The notes under the pieces were generated by a model, which worked only from the letters and a program-made list of their open reading frames with translations, made no database searches and was not told the DNA's origin. The translations under genes and the position numbers were made by a program. A stretch of DNA of 64,000 nt from Labrys okinawensis. Lineage in GTDB: Bacteria; Pseudomonadota; Alphaproteobacteria; Rhizobiales; Labraceae. Shown piece by piece: positions 33,713 through 42,737 of this stretch; within the stretch, counting starts at the first letter, position 1; each line of letters opens with the position of its first letter. The DNA lies in assembly GCF_002982075.1 (NCBI RefSeq), contig NZ_PUEJ01000005.1:639291-703290 (forward strand). The letters run 5' to 3'.

Positions 33713-35104
33713 ATGATTCCCGGTCAGAAATTCCTCACGCTCCTGCGCGACATCGCCGCCGACAAGCGCCTCGCCTTCATGCTGTTGCTCGGCTTCAGTT
33801 CGGGCCTGCCCTTCCTGCTGGTGTTCTCGACGCAATCGGCCAGGCTCCGCGAGGTCGGGATAACGCGCACCGACATCGGCCTGATGTTCTATGCGACGCT
33901 GTTCTACAGCATCAAATTCCTCTGGGCTCCCTTGCTCGAGCGCTTCGACCCGCCGGTGCTGGGACGGATGATGGGCCGATGGCGCGGTTGGTTGCTGATT
34001 ACCCAGCTGGGCGTCATCCTGGGCCTGTTCGGCCTTGCCGGCAGCAATCCGGCAAGTTCGCTGGGAATGACGATATTTTGGACGACCGTCACGGCCTTCT
34101 TCGCTGCCAGTCAGGACGTGGTGATCGACGGCTGGCGTATCAATGTCATCCCGCGAGACCGACAAGGCATCATGCTGGCGGTTTCTCAACTCGGCTATCG
34201 CGTTGGCATCTTGTGCGCAGGCGCCGGCGCCCTTTATCTAGCAGAATATTTCGACTGGCACGCGGCTTACGGCACGATGGCTGGATTGATGCTCATCGGC
34301 ATCCTGGCCGCCTTGTTCGCGCCTGACCCGCCGCCCGTAGAGAAGGAAGCCGCGTCGCACTCCGCCGCCGCGGCGAGCAAGTCTGACAAGGCTGCTGCAA
34401 CGCGTCCCCCATCCGGGTGGCCCGATTGGCTGATCGCCTATAAGGAAGCGCTGAGCGACCTGTTCCTGCGTCGAGGCTGGATTCTCGTGCCGATCATGCT
34501 GCTCATCGCACTTTATCGTCTGCCGGACTTCCTGGCTGGCGTGATGTCCAATCCGCTCTATATCGATCTCGGCTTCTCCAAAGCCGAGATCGCGAATATT
34601 TCGAAGATCTATGGCTTCGCCATCGGCCTTACGGCTCCGTTCGTCGGCGGCTTATGCATCTGGCGCTTCGGCTTGATGCCCTCACTGCTCTTCGGCGGCA
34701 TAGCCGCAGCTACGTCGCATTTGAGCATGGCCCTTTTGGCAGCCAAGGGGGCGGATTCGACCTATCTTGCCCTGGCGGTGAGCGTCGAGAGCTTCGCGGG
34801 TGGCTTTGCGGGAACGGCTCTGATGGCCTACATGTCCTCGCTGACATCGCCCGCCTTTGCCGCCAGCCAATACGCCCTGCTGAGTTCTCTTTATGCCCTG
34901 CCTGGCAAGTTGCTGGCGGGCATGTCGGGCAAGATGGTCGATCTGTTTGGCTATCCGGTGTTTTTCTCGGCAACGTCCACCATCGGCTTGCCGGTTGCGA
35001 TCCTCTGCCTGATCGTCTGGCGCTCGGCCGACAAGGAGGACCCCGCCCAAGCCAAGGAGGAGCAGGACCGGGCCTCGCTGGCGGGCGAGGGAGGGCGGCG
35101 TTGA
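33713..35104 (+). CDS. ampG: AmpG-type muropeptide permease, 463 aa
   Basis: This MFS transporter carries anhydromuropeptides into the cytoplasm for recycling. Start at 33713 (MIPGQKFLTLLRDIAADKRL); the frame is open further upstream but those residues are not typical. It has 12 or more hydrophobic segments, including FMLLLGFSSGLPFLLVFSTQ and the AmpG-like FFAASQDVVIDGWRINV motif. A charged, Lys/Ala-rich loop lies in the middle. It is divergent from the AMP-binding-like gene. Confidence 0.85.
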   Translation: MIPGQKFLTLLRDIAADKRLAFMLLLGFSSGLPFLLVFSTQSARLREVGITRTDIGLMFYATLFYSIKFLWAPLLERFDPPVLGRMMGRWRGWLLITQLGVILGLFGLAGSNPASSLGMTIFWTTVTAFFAASQDVVIDGWRINVIPRDRQGIMLAVSQLGYRVGILCAGAGALYLAEYFDWHAAYGTMAGLMLIGILAALFAPDPPPVEKEAASHSAAAASKSDKAAATRPPSGWPDWLIAYKEALSDLFLRRGWILVPIMLLIALYRLPDFLAGVMSNPLYIDLGFSKAEIANISKIYGFAIGLTAPFVGGLCIWRFGLMPSLLFGGIAAATSHLSMALLAAKGADSTYLALAVSVESFAGGFAGTALMAYMSSLTSPAFAASQYALLSSLYALPGKLLAGMSGKMVDLFGYPVFFSATSTIGLPVAILCLIVWRSADKEDPAQAKEEQDRASLAGEGGRR

Positions 35105-35415
35105 GGTGTCGGGAAAACGAATCGCCGCCGGGAAAGGGCGCGATGTTTCGCTCCAGGCAATTTTCGCAACGACGAGGCCGGATATAGCGGGGCCGGTCAC
35201 GTTTTCTTCAATTTGTCATGCACAAGCTGCGCCACCGTCGCCATAGGTCGTTTTCGAGGCTGGAAACCAGTGCCCGCTTCGTTTATGGACCTTTCCCGAA
35301 ATCGTCATCTTGGCGCCTTCGCCGGCGATGAGAGACATTCAGCCCCATCGGTGCGCTGCCAACCCGCGCTTGCCCGGCGCGTTGCGGCGGCGGACTTAGG
35401 ATCCAAGGATTTTGC
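35105..35415. other. intergenic stretch with no gene seen
   Basis: These 311 bases hold no convincing open frame. They must contain the promoter of the two IalB-family genes that follow at 35416, but no strong -35/-10 pair or dyad stood out. Confidence 0.4.
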
Positions 35416-36156
35416 ATGATGTCGTTCCGCCTCCTTGCGACTGCAGCTGTTGCGGCGCTCAGCCTTGCGGTGACGCCCGCTTTGGCACAGGAAACGCCCG
35501 CCAAGCCGGCCGCACCCGCCACGAAGCCGAAGGCACCTGCAGCCAAGCCGGCGCAAAAGCCCGCAGCGGCCGCGCCCGCGGCAGCTGCGGCCGCCGCTGA
35601 ACCGGTTCCGGGCCTGGAAGGCGCAACCACCCCCGCGATCTCCAGCTCCCAGCCGGACTGGGTGAAGCTGTGCCAGACCGATCAGGCCAAGAAGGAGATC
35701 TGCCTGACCCGCCGTGACCTGCGGTCCGACACCGGGCAGACGATGATGACGGCCATCCTCATGCAGAACGTCACCGACAAGAAGCAGATCCTGCGCCTCG
35801 TCCTGCCGGTCGGCGCCCTGATCCAGCCCGGCGTCGGCCTCTATCTCGACAATGCCGCCTTCACCAGCGGCAAATATGCCGTCTGCTCTCCCGAGGGCTG
35901 CTTGGTCGAACTGCCGATCGACGAAGCGCAGCTCAAGGCCCTCCGCAGTTCCAAGACCCTGGCGATCGCCTTCAAGACCCCCAACCAGGGCGTCCAGCTG
36001 CCACTGGGCACCGAAGGCTTCGCCAAGGCACTCGACAACAAGCCGCTCGATCCCCAGTCGATCGTCGACGAGCAGAAGAAGCTGCAGCAGCAGCTGCAGG
36101 ACGCCGCCGAGAAGGCGCGCCAGCAGCTCAATGCCAATCCGGCGCCTGCTCAATAA
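35416..36156 (+). CDS. IalB-family secreted protein, 246 aa
   Basis: Invasion-associated locus B proteins are periplasmic or outer-envelope proteins of unknown biochemical role in Hyphomicrobiales. A signal peptide (AVAALSLAVTPALAQ) leads to an Ala/Pro/Lys-rich low-complexity linker, then the IalB core (WVKLCQTDQAKKEICLTRRD, PVGALIQPGVGLYLDN, with paired cysteines). The C terminus is Gln-rich. A second IalB protein follows 27 bases on. Confidence 0.85.
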   Translation: MMSFRLLATAAVAALSLAVTPALAQETPAKPAAPATKPKAPAAKPAQKPAAAAPAAAAAAAEPVPGLEGATTPAISSSQPDWVKLCQTDQAKKEICLTRRDLRSDTGQTMMTAILMQNVTDKKQILRLVLPVGALIQPGVGLYLDNAAFTSGKYAVCSPEGCLVELPIDEAQLKALRSSKTLAIAFKTPNQGVQLPLGTEGFAKALDNKPLDPQSIVDEQKKLQQQLQDAAEKARQQLNANPAPAQ

Positions 36157-36183
36157 GACCGCCCAGGAACAGGAATCCAGATT

Positions 36184-36843
36184 ATGCGAAACTCTCTGAT
36201 CGCTGGCGCTGCGGCAGCCTTGATCCTGTCGGCCGGTACCGCGCTGGCCCAGCAACAGCCCCAGCCAGCTGGCCAGCAGCCCGAATTGCCCAAATTCGAC
36301 CAGCCGGAATGGACCAAGATCTGCGCAAAGACCCCTGACGGCAAGGACACCTGCCAGACCGTGCGTGATCTTCTGGCGCCAACGGCCGCCTGGATGATGA
36401 CGGCACAGGTCGGCCAGGAAAAGGGCGGCAAGCCCAAGCTCACCGTGATCATTCCGGCCGGCGTGGTGCTGCCGCTCGGAGCCCGCGTCCTCGTCGACGA
36501 CCAGACCATCGACACGGCGAAATATCGCATCTGCACGGGACCGAGCTGCATCGCCGACATGCCCTTGACCGACGCCAATGTGGCGAGCCTCAAGAAGGGC
36601 AAGAAGCTGAAGGTGCAGGCGATCACCTTCCAGGGCCAGCCCATTGCGTTGGAGATCGGCCTGGATGGCCTCGGCAAGGCGCTCGACGCCGAAGGCATCG
36701 ACCAGGCCGGCTACGCCGCCAAGCAGAAGGCCTATGGCGAGAAACTGCAGGCGATTTTCCAGCCCTTGATCGATGCCCAGCGCAAGCAGCAGCAACAGCA
36801 GGGCGGTGCCGCCCCCGCGGCACCGGCAGCGCCTGCGCAATGA
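36184..36843 (+). CDS. second IalB-family secreted protein, 219 aa
   Basis: This paralogue of the previous gene has a signal peptide (MRNSLIAGAAAALILSAGTA) and the same core: WTKICAKTPDGKDTCQTVRD, a PAGVVLPLGARVLVDDQ strand and a matching second cysteine pair. It lacks the Ala/Pro linker of the first copy and is shorter. Tandem duplication is likely. A strong terminator follows at 36845. Confidence 0.85.
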   Translation: MRNSLIAGAAAALILSAGTALAQQQPQPAGQQPELPKFDQPEWTKICAKTPDGKDTCQTVRDLLAPTAAWMMTAQVGQEKGGKPKLTVIIPAGVVLPLGARVLVDDQTIDTAKYRICTGPSCIADMPLTDANVASLKKGKKLKVQAITFQGQPIALEIGLDGLGKALDAEGIDQAGYAAKQKAYGEKLQAIFQPLIDAQRKQQQQQGGAAPAAPAAPAQ

Positions 36844-36844
36844 A

Positions 36845-36878
36845 ATGAAAAGGCCGACCTTCGGGTCGGCCTTTTCAT
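36845..36878 (+). terminator. bidirectional rho-independent terminator
   Basis: A perfect 15-bp stem (36845-36859 with 36864-36878) closes a TTCG loop, with A-rich and T-rich arms on both sides. It ends the IalB unit and, on the other strand, the hspQ gene. Confidence 0.9.
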
Positions 36879-36945
36879 ATTGGAACGTGCTGCCTCTCGC
36901 CAATTCGCAGAAGGCACCGATACGCTTGCCGGACCCGAGGGTCCA

Positions 36946-37278
36946 TCAGTGACGCGTCCCGGGTTTCAGCCGGTAGCCGCCATCGTCATCACGGTCGAAG
37001 AGCTCCTCGATCTGCGTGTTCCGAACCGGCCTGCCGCTATCATCGATCACCAGATTTTGCTCGGAGACATAGGCGACATATTCAGTCTCCTCATTCTCCG
37101 CAAACAGATGATAGAAGGGCTGGTCTTTCGAAGGACGCACATCTTCCGGGATGGACTGCCACCATTCTTCCGTATTGGCGAATTCCGGATCGACATCGAA
37201 GATGACGCCCCGGAATGGATAGATGCGGTGGCGCACCACTTGACCGATAAAGAACTTTGCTTCCCGCGCTTTATTCAT
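36946..37278 (-). CDS. hspQ: heat shock protein HspQ (YccV-type), 110 aa
   Basis: HspQ binds hemimethylated DNA and modulates Lon and DnaA. The core KFFIGQVVRHRIYPFRGVIF then DVDPEFANTEEWWQSIPE and DQPFYHLFAENEETEYVAYV is highly characteristic. The start at 37278 gives MNKAREAKF as in the family; the frame is open to 37317. It is convergent with the IalB unit. Confidence 0.85.
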   Translation of the reverse strand: MNKAREAKFFIGQVVRHRIYPFRGVIFDVDPEFANTEEWWQSIPEDVRPSKDQPFYHLFAENEETEYVAYVSEQNLVIDDSGRPVRNTQIEELFDRDDDGGYRLKPGTRH

Positions 37279-37464
37279 ACGCCGTTCAATCGTCATCTGT
37301 GCTCGGAAAGCTTGCATAGTGACGCTTGCAAACCGAGCGATACCGAAGCTCGCCGCAACCGGACGAACCTGCTATCCTGTGATCAGGATAGCAGTATTAT
37401 CGTCAAAGTCGCCCCATATTTCATTAATTTCTCGCAGGGGGAGGGCGGATGATGCTGCACACCG

Positions 37465-38364
37465 TCATCCCCAGCGCCGATGTGCCCACATCCATTGTTC
37501 GGGATGCTCGCGGATCCACTGCTCGAACAGGGCGTGAATTCTGCGCGAGGCCTCGGCAATGTCGGCGTCACGATCGGCTGTACGCGGCACGGCGATGATC
37601 TCGGTCTCGATATAGAAATGCACGCCGCCTGTGCGCACGCAACGCGCAGCGACCAGTTCGGCATCGTTGCTGCGGGCCAGCAGGGCCGGAAAAGGCGTTG
37701 TGGGGGCAGGGCGGCCAAAAAACGGGACCACGACGCCTCGGCGGTCGCGTAGATCCGCCAGCAACGCAACCGAACCGCCTTCGCGTACGATACGCATAAG
37801 CTTGCGCGCAATGTCGCCGCCCTTGGCGAACAGGCCGCGCGGATAGCGGTCGCGTCGGGCCAGCATGACATAGTCGTCGACCTTGGGATTCTTCATGCGC
37901 TGATAGACGCCGGCAGCCTTGATGCCGCGAGCCAGGGTCGGATAAATCACCAATTCCCAATTGCCGGTATGCATCGAGACGAAGACGCTGCCCCTGCCCG
38001 AGGCCTTCACCGCATCCAGCTGTGGTCCCGTGCGGTCATCGATGCGGCCGGCACGGATGATGCGTTCACTGATCAGTGCTTCTGCGAAAGTCCGGCCGAG
38101 CTGCATCCACATGGCGCGGGCGATGGCCTCGATCTCGGCGCGCGATTTTTCGGGATAGGCGGCTGCGAGATGACGCAGAGCGCGCTCGTGACGGCGTAGA
38201 TGCGGCGCGATCAGCCGCCAGATCGCTCCCATGAGCCAGGAACCGACGTCGATAGGCAACATGTGCAACAGGCCGGCGAGGCCCCGCAATGCGCTGTATT
38301 CGAAGCCATATTTGATCCGCCGCATGCGGCGCCGCCACCCCTTTTCGTCCGTGCCGCCCGCCAC
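37465..38364 (-). CDS. LpxL/HtrB-type lipid A acyltransferase family protein, 299 aa
   Basis: Members transfer an acyl chain from acyl-ACP to lipid A precursors at the inner membrane. The catalytic HxxxxE motif is HTGNWE, and the family elements VYQRMKNPKVDDYV, ADLRDRRGVVVPFFGRPA and the final EQWMWAHRRW are present. A GTG start at 38364 with GGAAGG just upstream is preferred. A hydrophobic N terminus anchors it. Normal length. Confidence 0.85.
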   Translation of the reverse strand: MAGGTDEKGWRRRMRRIKYGFEYSALRGLAGLLHMLPIDVGSWLMGAIWRLIAPHLRRHERALRHLAAAYPEKSRAEIEAIARAMWMQLGRTFAEALISERIIRAGRIDDRTGPQLDAVKASGRGSVFVSMHTGNWELVIYPTLARGIKAAGVYQRMKNPKVDDYVMLARRDRYPRGLFAKGGDIARKLMRIVREGGSVALLADLRDRRGVVVPFFGRPAPTTPFPALLARSNDAELVAARCVRTGGVHFYIETEIIAVPRTADRDADIAEASRRIHALFEQWIREHPEQWMWAHRRWG

Positions 38365-38430
38365 GATGCCTTCCGGTGTCCATGCGATTTGTTCGTACCG
38401 TCGACCATTGATACCAGAAGCGGCTGGAAT

Positions 38431-39606
38431 TCAATGCTCGGCTGCGCGCGCAAGCCCCTGCCGCATCATGACCCGTCGCAGGGGACCGACCCGCTCGAGG
38501 GCATAGAGCCCCAGGCCTCGCAGGCCCTGCAGCGGAAAATGACCGGACAACAAGGAACGATTCAGGAGATCGACTGCCGAGTGACGGGTTCCGATATCGA
38601 GCCGCCTCGCTTTGGCATAGGCTTCGAGCACGCTGGCATCCCCGGGATCGCCGGCTGCCTCCAAGGCTCTGGCCAGTGCCGCGATGTCGCGCAGCGTGAG
38701 GTTGAAGCCTTGCGCTCCGATCGGCGGCAGCACATGCGCGGCCTCGCCGATCAGCGCGACCCGACCGGCCGCCTGTGTCGCCGCCACGACCGCACTCATC
38801 GGCCAGAAGGAGCGTCGGCCGTCGACCTCGACATGGCCGAGCAATGCGTGGCTCTGGATTTCGATGGCCCGGGCCAGGGCGGCATCGTCCAACACACGCA
38901 ACTCCTCGGCCTTTTGGGGAGAAACCACCCAGACGAGACTGGCCCGCTGCCCCGGCAGCGGCACCAGGGTAAACGGGCCGGATTCGGTGTGGAACTCGGT
39001 GGAGATGTCGCGATGCGTGCGGCCGACCTTCAGATTGAGGGCCAGTGCCACCTGCGGATAGTCATGGCTTCGCGTCTCGATCCCGGCGGCTTGCCGCACG
39101 AGGGAGGCGCGTCCGTCGGCAGCAATTGTGAGATCGGCCGTAAGGTCTGGCTGCCCGTCGAGCTTGAGGACGAGCCCGTTTGGCCCCTGATCGGCGGCTA
39201 GCACCCGCACGGGCAGATGTTCGACACCGGCATCCTGCAGGCGGGCTTGCAGGATCTGGGTCAGAGCGCCATTGGGGATGTTCCAGCCAAAGGCTTCCAG
39301 GCCGATCTCCTCGGCCTTGAAAGCGATGGGGCGGGCGCGCAGGAGCCTCTGGGTCGCATCGACGATGGACATCACCCGCAGCGGCGCGGCCTCGGGATGG
39401 TCGGCAATCCGAATGCCCGCCTTTGCCAGGGCCTGGACGCTACCATCGAGCAAAGCCGTGGTGCGGGTATCGCCGGCATTGCCGGGCGGGCCCACTAGGG
39501 TGATCCTGTGCCCTTTTGCGGCCAGGATCAGGGCACAGGCCAAGCCTGCGAGCCCAGCCCCTACCACGACGATCGGACGATGATTTGATTCACGATTGGC
39601 TGGCAT
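38431..39606 (-). CDS. UbiH/UbiF-type FAD-dependent hydroxylase, 391 aa
   Basis: This flavin monooxygenase of the ubiquinone-biosynthesis type has the FAD-binding GAGLAGLACALILAAKG motif near the N terminus, DGRASLVRQAAG in the middle and GEAAHVLPPIGAQGFNLTLRD in the second half, as in UbiH. Ubiquinone hydroxylation is likely but the exact position cannot be told. An in-frame TTG lies three codons upstream. It is next to the LpxL-like gene on the same strand. Confidence 0.8.
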   Translation of the reverse strand: MPANRESNHRPIVVVGAGLAGLACALILAAKGHRITLVGPPGNAGDTRTTALLDGSVQALAKAGIRIADHPEAAPLRVMSIVDATQRLLRARPIAFKAEEIGLEAFGWNIPNGALTQILQARLQDAGVEHLPVRVLAADQGPNGLVLKLDGQPDLTADLTIAADGRASLVRQAAGIETRSHDYPQVALALNLKVGRTHRDISTEFHTESGPFTLVPLPGQRASLVWVVSPQKAEELRVLDDAALARAIEIQSHALLGHVEVDGRRSFWPMSAVVAATQAAGRVALIGEAAHVLPPIGAQGFNLTLRDIAALARALEAAGDPGDASVLEAYAKARRLDIGTRHSAVDLLNRSLLSGHFPLQGLRGLGLYALERVGPLRRVMMRQGLARAAEH

Positions 39607-39728
39607 GATGGTCAATGGAATTAACGCCCCTTGAAGCGGGCGTCACCTGATTTCGGCATGCCGCATGCCACGTGCAATTGCACCGGATCGCGTGAATTTG
39701 GTATTATCGGGCAGAACGGACATCGACG

Positions 39729-40895
39729 ATGAAGAGTTTTGTCATCGGGCTATTCCTGGCGGCCGTCGTGCTGGTGCCACCGTTGCATGCGGAGCCGTTC
39801 ACCACCGCCGCACCGATCGCCCTGGTGATCGAAACAGGTTCGGGCACGGTTCTGCTGGACAAGAATGCCGACAAGCCGGTCGAGCCTGCCGCCATGGCCA
39901 AGATCATGACCGTTGCCGTCGTCGCCGAAGCTCTACGGAAGGGCCAGGTTTCGCGGGATACCGAATACCTGATTTCGGAGGATATCTGGCGCAAGGGCGG
40001 CGCTCCCTCTGGCAGCGCCACCATGTTCGCCGCCGTGAGAAGCCGGGTGCGGGTCGATGATCTCTTGCGCGGGGTGATGGTCCAGGCCGCCAATGATGCC
40101 TGCCTTGCGCTGTCGGAAGGCCTCACGGGCCAGCTCGAGGGGCTGGTGCCACGGATGAACACGCTGGCCGCCGAAATCGGATTGCAGCATACGCAGTTCC
40201 GTAACGTCACCGGGTTCGCCGATCCGGCCCAATTGACCACGGCGCGGGACCTCGCCCGGCTGCTGGGCTGGCTCCGCCGGAACGAGCCGGACATCTATGC
40301 CATCTACCGGGAGCGCGACTTCACCTGGAACAAGATCCGGCAGACCAATCGCAATCCGTTGCTCACCCAGGGGCTTGGGGTGGATGGCGGCGTCACGGGT
40401 GCATCCGACACGGCGGGCTATGGCGTGGTCGTTTCCGCGGTTCACGGCGACCAGCATTTCATCATGGTGCTGCACGGCCTTCAATCGAATGCCGAACGGG
40501 CGAGCGAAGCCAAGCGTGTCCTCGAATGGGCCGAAAATTCGTTCCGCCCGCGCCTCGTCTTCACCAAGGGCGAGATCGTGGGAGAAGCCTCCGTCTTTGG
40601 GGGAACGGCCAATACCGTGCCGGTGGTGACGGATCGTGATGTTTCCATGCTGGTGGACAGCAGCGGCACGGAAAGACTCAGCGCCAAATTGCTCTATGAT
40701 GGGCCTCTCGAAGCGCCGGTACGGAAAAATTCCGCCGTCGGCCGGCTCCAGATCCTGCGCGAGGGACAGGTTTCGCTCGAAATTCCCTTGTATGCCGCCG
40801 CCGATGTGCCGGTCGGCAGTCTTCCCCAACGCGCATTCGGTGCTATCTACGAGCTTGGCATCGGATTGATACAGGGTGGGCACGACAAGCGATGA
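39729..40895 (+). CDS. PBP5-type carboxypeptidase homologue with all catalytic motifs altered, 388 aa
   Basis: The fold is that of D-Ala-D-Ala carboxypeptidases (S11): signal peptide, then PBP5 core and a beta-rich C-terminal domain (residues about 270-385). Each active motif is changed: S-x-x-K is Ala55-M-A-K58 (PAAMAK), S-x-N is Ala120-A-N122 and K-T-G is Val222-T-G (DGGVTG). No nucleophile or SxN serine is left, so it cannot act as a peptidase by the usual route. It starts the conserved tmk-holB-metG block where an active copy is normal. Confidence 0.85.
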   Translation: MKSFVIGLFLAAVVLVPPLHAEPFTTAAPIALVIETGSGTVLLDKNADKPVEPAAMAKIMTVAVVAEALRKGQVSRDTEYLISEDIWRKGGAPSGSATMFAAVRSRVRVDDLLRGVMVQAANDACLALSEGLTGQLEGLVPRMNTLAAEIGLQHTQFRNVTGFADPAQLTTARDLARLLGWLRRNEPDIYAIYRERDFTWNKIRQTNRNPLLTQGLGVDGGVTGASDTAGYGVVVSAVHGDQHFIMVLHGLQSNAERASEAKRVLEWAENSFRPRLVFTKGEIVGEASVFGGTANTVPVVTDRDVSMLVDSSGTERLSAKLLYDGPLEAPVRKNSAVGRLQILREGQVSLEIPLYAAADVPVGSLPQRAFGAIYELGIGLIQGGHDKR

Positions 40896-41539
40896 AGGGC
40901 CGGTTCATAACGTTCGAAGGCGGCGAGGGGGTGGGCAAGTCCACCCAGATCCGCCGGCTGGCGGCATCCTTGAACGCCCTCGGCGTCCAAACCGTGCTGA
41001 CGCGCGAACCCGGCGGCTCGCCGCATGCGGAGGAATTGCGCGAGGTGCTGCTTTCCGGCGGCGCCAAGCATTTCGGCCCCTTCGCCGAAACCATCCTGTT
41101 CTATGCGGCGCGCGACGATCATCTCAACACGACGATCAGGCCGGCTTTGGCCAAGGGATCGTGGGTCCTGTGCGATCGCTTCATGGATTCGACCCGCGCC
41201 TATCAGGGCGTGCTGGGCGAGGTCGAGCCCGCCCTGATCCGCTCGATCGAACGCGTGGTGGTCGGCTCCACCGTGCCGGACCTCACACTCATTCTCGACA
41301 TGCCGGCCCGTGACGGGCTCGCCAGGGTCCGCTCCCGCGGTACGGCTATCGATCGCTTCGAAGGCGAGAGCCTGATTTTCCACGAGAAGCTGCGCGAGGC
41401 TTTTCTGGCGATCGCCGAATTCGAACCCCGCCGCTGCGCCGTCATCGACGCTTCCGCCTCGCAGGATGAGGTTGCCTCGGCGATTCTCGGTGTCGTGCGC
41501 AAGAGGCTCGATCTCGATGCGACACGGGTGCCGGCATGA
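40892..41539 (+). CDS. tmk: thymidylate kinase, 215 aa
   Basis: Tmk phosphorylates dTMP to dTDP. The P-loop FEGGEGVGKST, the DR(FMDST) motif and the LID region RSRGTAIDRF are present. The start overlaps the upstream stop by 4 bp and the stop overlaps holB by 4 bp, so it is translationally coupled. Normal length. Confidence 0.95.
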   Translation: MKGRFITFEGGEGVGKSTQIRRLAASLNALGVQTVLTREPGGSPHAEELREVLLSGGAKHFGPFAETILFYAARDDHLNTTIRPALAKGSWVLCDRFMDSTRAYQGVLGEVEPALIRSIERVVVGSTVPDLTLILDMPARDGLARVRSRGTAIDRFEGESLIFHEKLREAFLAIAEFEPRRCAVIDASASQDEVASAILGVVRKRLDLDATRVPA

Positions 41540-42576
41540 GCGAACGCCTCGAAAGCGACATGCTGGCCGACAGCCCGCATCCGCGCGAAACCATGACGCT
41601 GATCGGCCAGGACAGAGCAGAGCAAGCCTTGCTCGCCGCCTACCGTTCGGGCCGCATCCATCATGCCTGGCTGCTGGGTGGCCCCGAAGGCATCGGCAAG
41701 GCGACGCTGGCCTATCGCATGGCCAAATTCGTGCTGACCCATCCCGATCCTCAGCATCTCGATGGGGCAACGAGCCTCGCGGTCGCAGCCGACGCCATCG
41801 CCGCGCGCCAGATCGTGTCGCAATCCCATGTCGATCTTGCGGTGCTGCGTCGCCTCCCCAACGACAAGACCAAGGGATTCTACGCCAATATTCGCGTCGA
41901 CGATGTCCGCAATGTCGTGCGCTTCCTCGGCTCGACCGCCGGGGCAGGGGGGTGGCGCATCGCCATCATCGATTCTGCCGAGGACTTGGCACGCGAGGGT
42001 GCCAACGCGCTGCTCAAAGTATTGGAGGAGCCGCCGCCGCGTGTGCTTTTCCTGATGATCTCGCATCAACCCGCCCGCCTTCTGCCGACCATTCGCTCGC
42101 GCTGCCGGCTGCTCACGCTCGATCCTCTCGGTGAAGCGGACGTGCTCAGAGCCGCCGCGCAGGCGCGTCCGGACCTTTCCGAGGAAACGCTGGCGGCGGG
42201 CGCCGCCCTGGCACAGGGCAGCGTCAGGCGCGCCTTGACCCTGGCGGACGGGGAGGGGGTGTCCTTGCACCGTTCCCTCACGGAGCTGCTGGCCAAACTG
42301 CCGCGGATCGACGTGGCCGCGGCCCATGCTCTCGCCGATCGCTGCGCCAACAAGGCGGGTGACGAGAACTTCGCCCTCCTGCTCGACTTCCTTGACGAAT
42401 GGCTGCACCAGCGCCTGCTGGCTGCGCGCGGCGAACCCGTAGCCCGCCTTGCACGCTGGGCTGAGGTATGGGAGAAGGCCCGTCATGCTGCGCGTGACGT
42501 CGAGGCCTATAATCTCGACCGCAAACCTTTCGTGCTCGCGACCCTCGGCTTGCTGGCAGAAGCTTCCGCAGCCTAA
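41536..42576 (+). CDS. holB: DNA polymerase III delta' subunit, 346 aa
   Basis: HolB is part of the clamp loader. The P-loop-like GGPEGIGKAT, the ANALLKVLEEPPPRVLFLMI motif with LPTIRSRCRLLTL typical of clamp-loader AAA proteins are present. No zinc-module cysteines are evident. It lies in the usual tmk-holB-metG order, overlapping tmk by 4 bp. Confidence 0.9.
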   Translation: MSERLESDMLADSPHPRETMTLIGQDRAEQALLAAYRSGRIHHAWLLGGPEGIGKATLAYRMAKFVLTHPDPQHLDGATSLAVAADAIAARQIVSQSHVDLAVLRRLPNDKTKGFYANIRVDDVRNVVRFLGSTAGAGGWRIAIIDSAEDLAREGANALLKVLEEPPPRVLFLMISHQPARLLPTIRSRCRLLTLDPLGEADVLRAAAQARPDLSEETLAAGAALAQGSVRRALTLADGEGVSLHRSLTELLAKLPRIDVAAAHALADRCANKAGDENFALLLDFLDEWLHQRLLAARGEPVARLARWAEVWEKARHAARDVEAYNLDRKPFVLATLGLLAEASAA

Positions 42577-42737
42577 AGCGTGTTGCGATAGGATATAATC
42601 GCGTCGGCTCGCGAAACACTCCTGGCGTTTTCGGCGAAAAGTCTCCCAACTTTCCCTGAAAATGCTCTACATCAGAAATCCCTGATGCGCGGCCTGACTG
42701 GCGGTGTCGCGCATCGTTGTCAGGAAAAGCGTCATCG

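Noticed and set aside
35305..36903. A 532-codon leftward open frame
   Set aside because: Lies opposite the two IalB genes and the intergenic region; low-complexity and without motifs.
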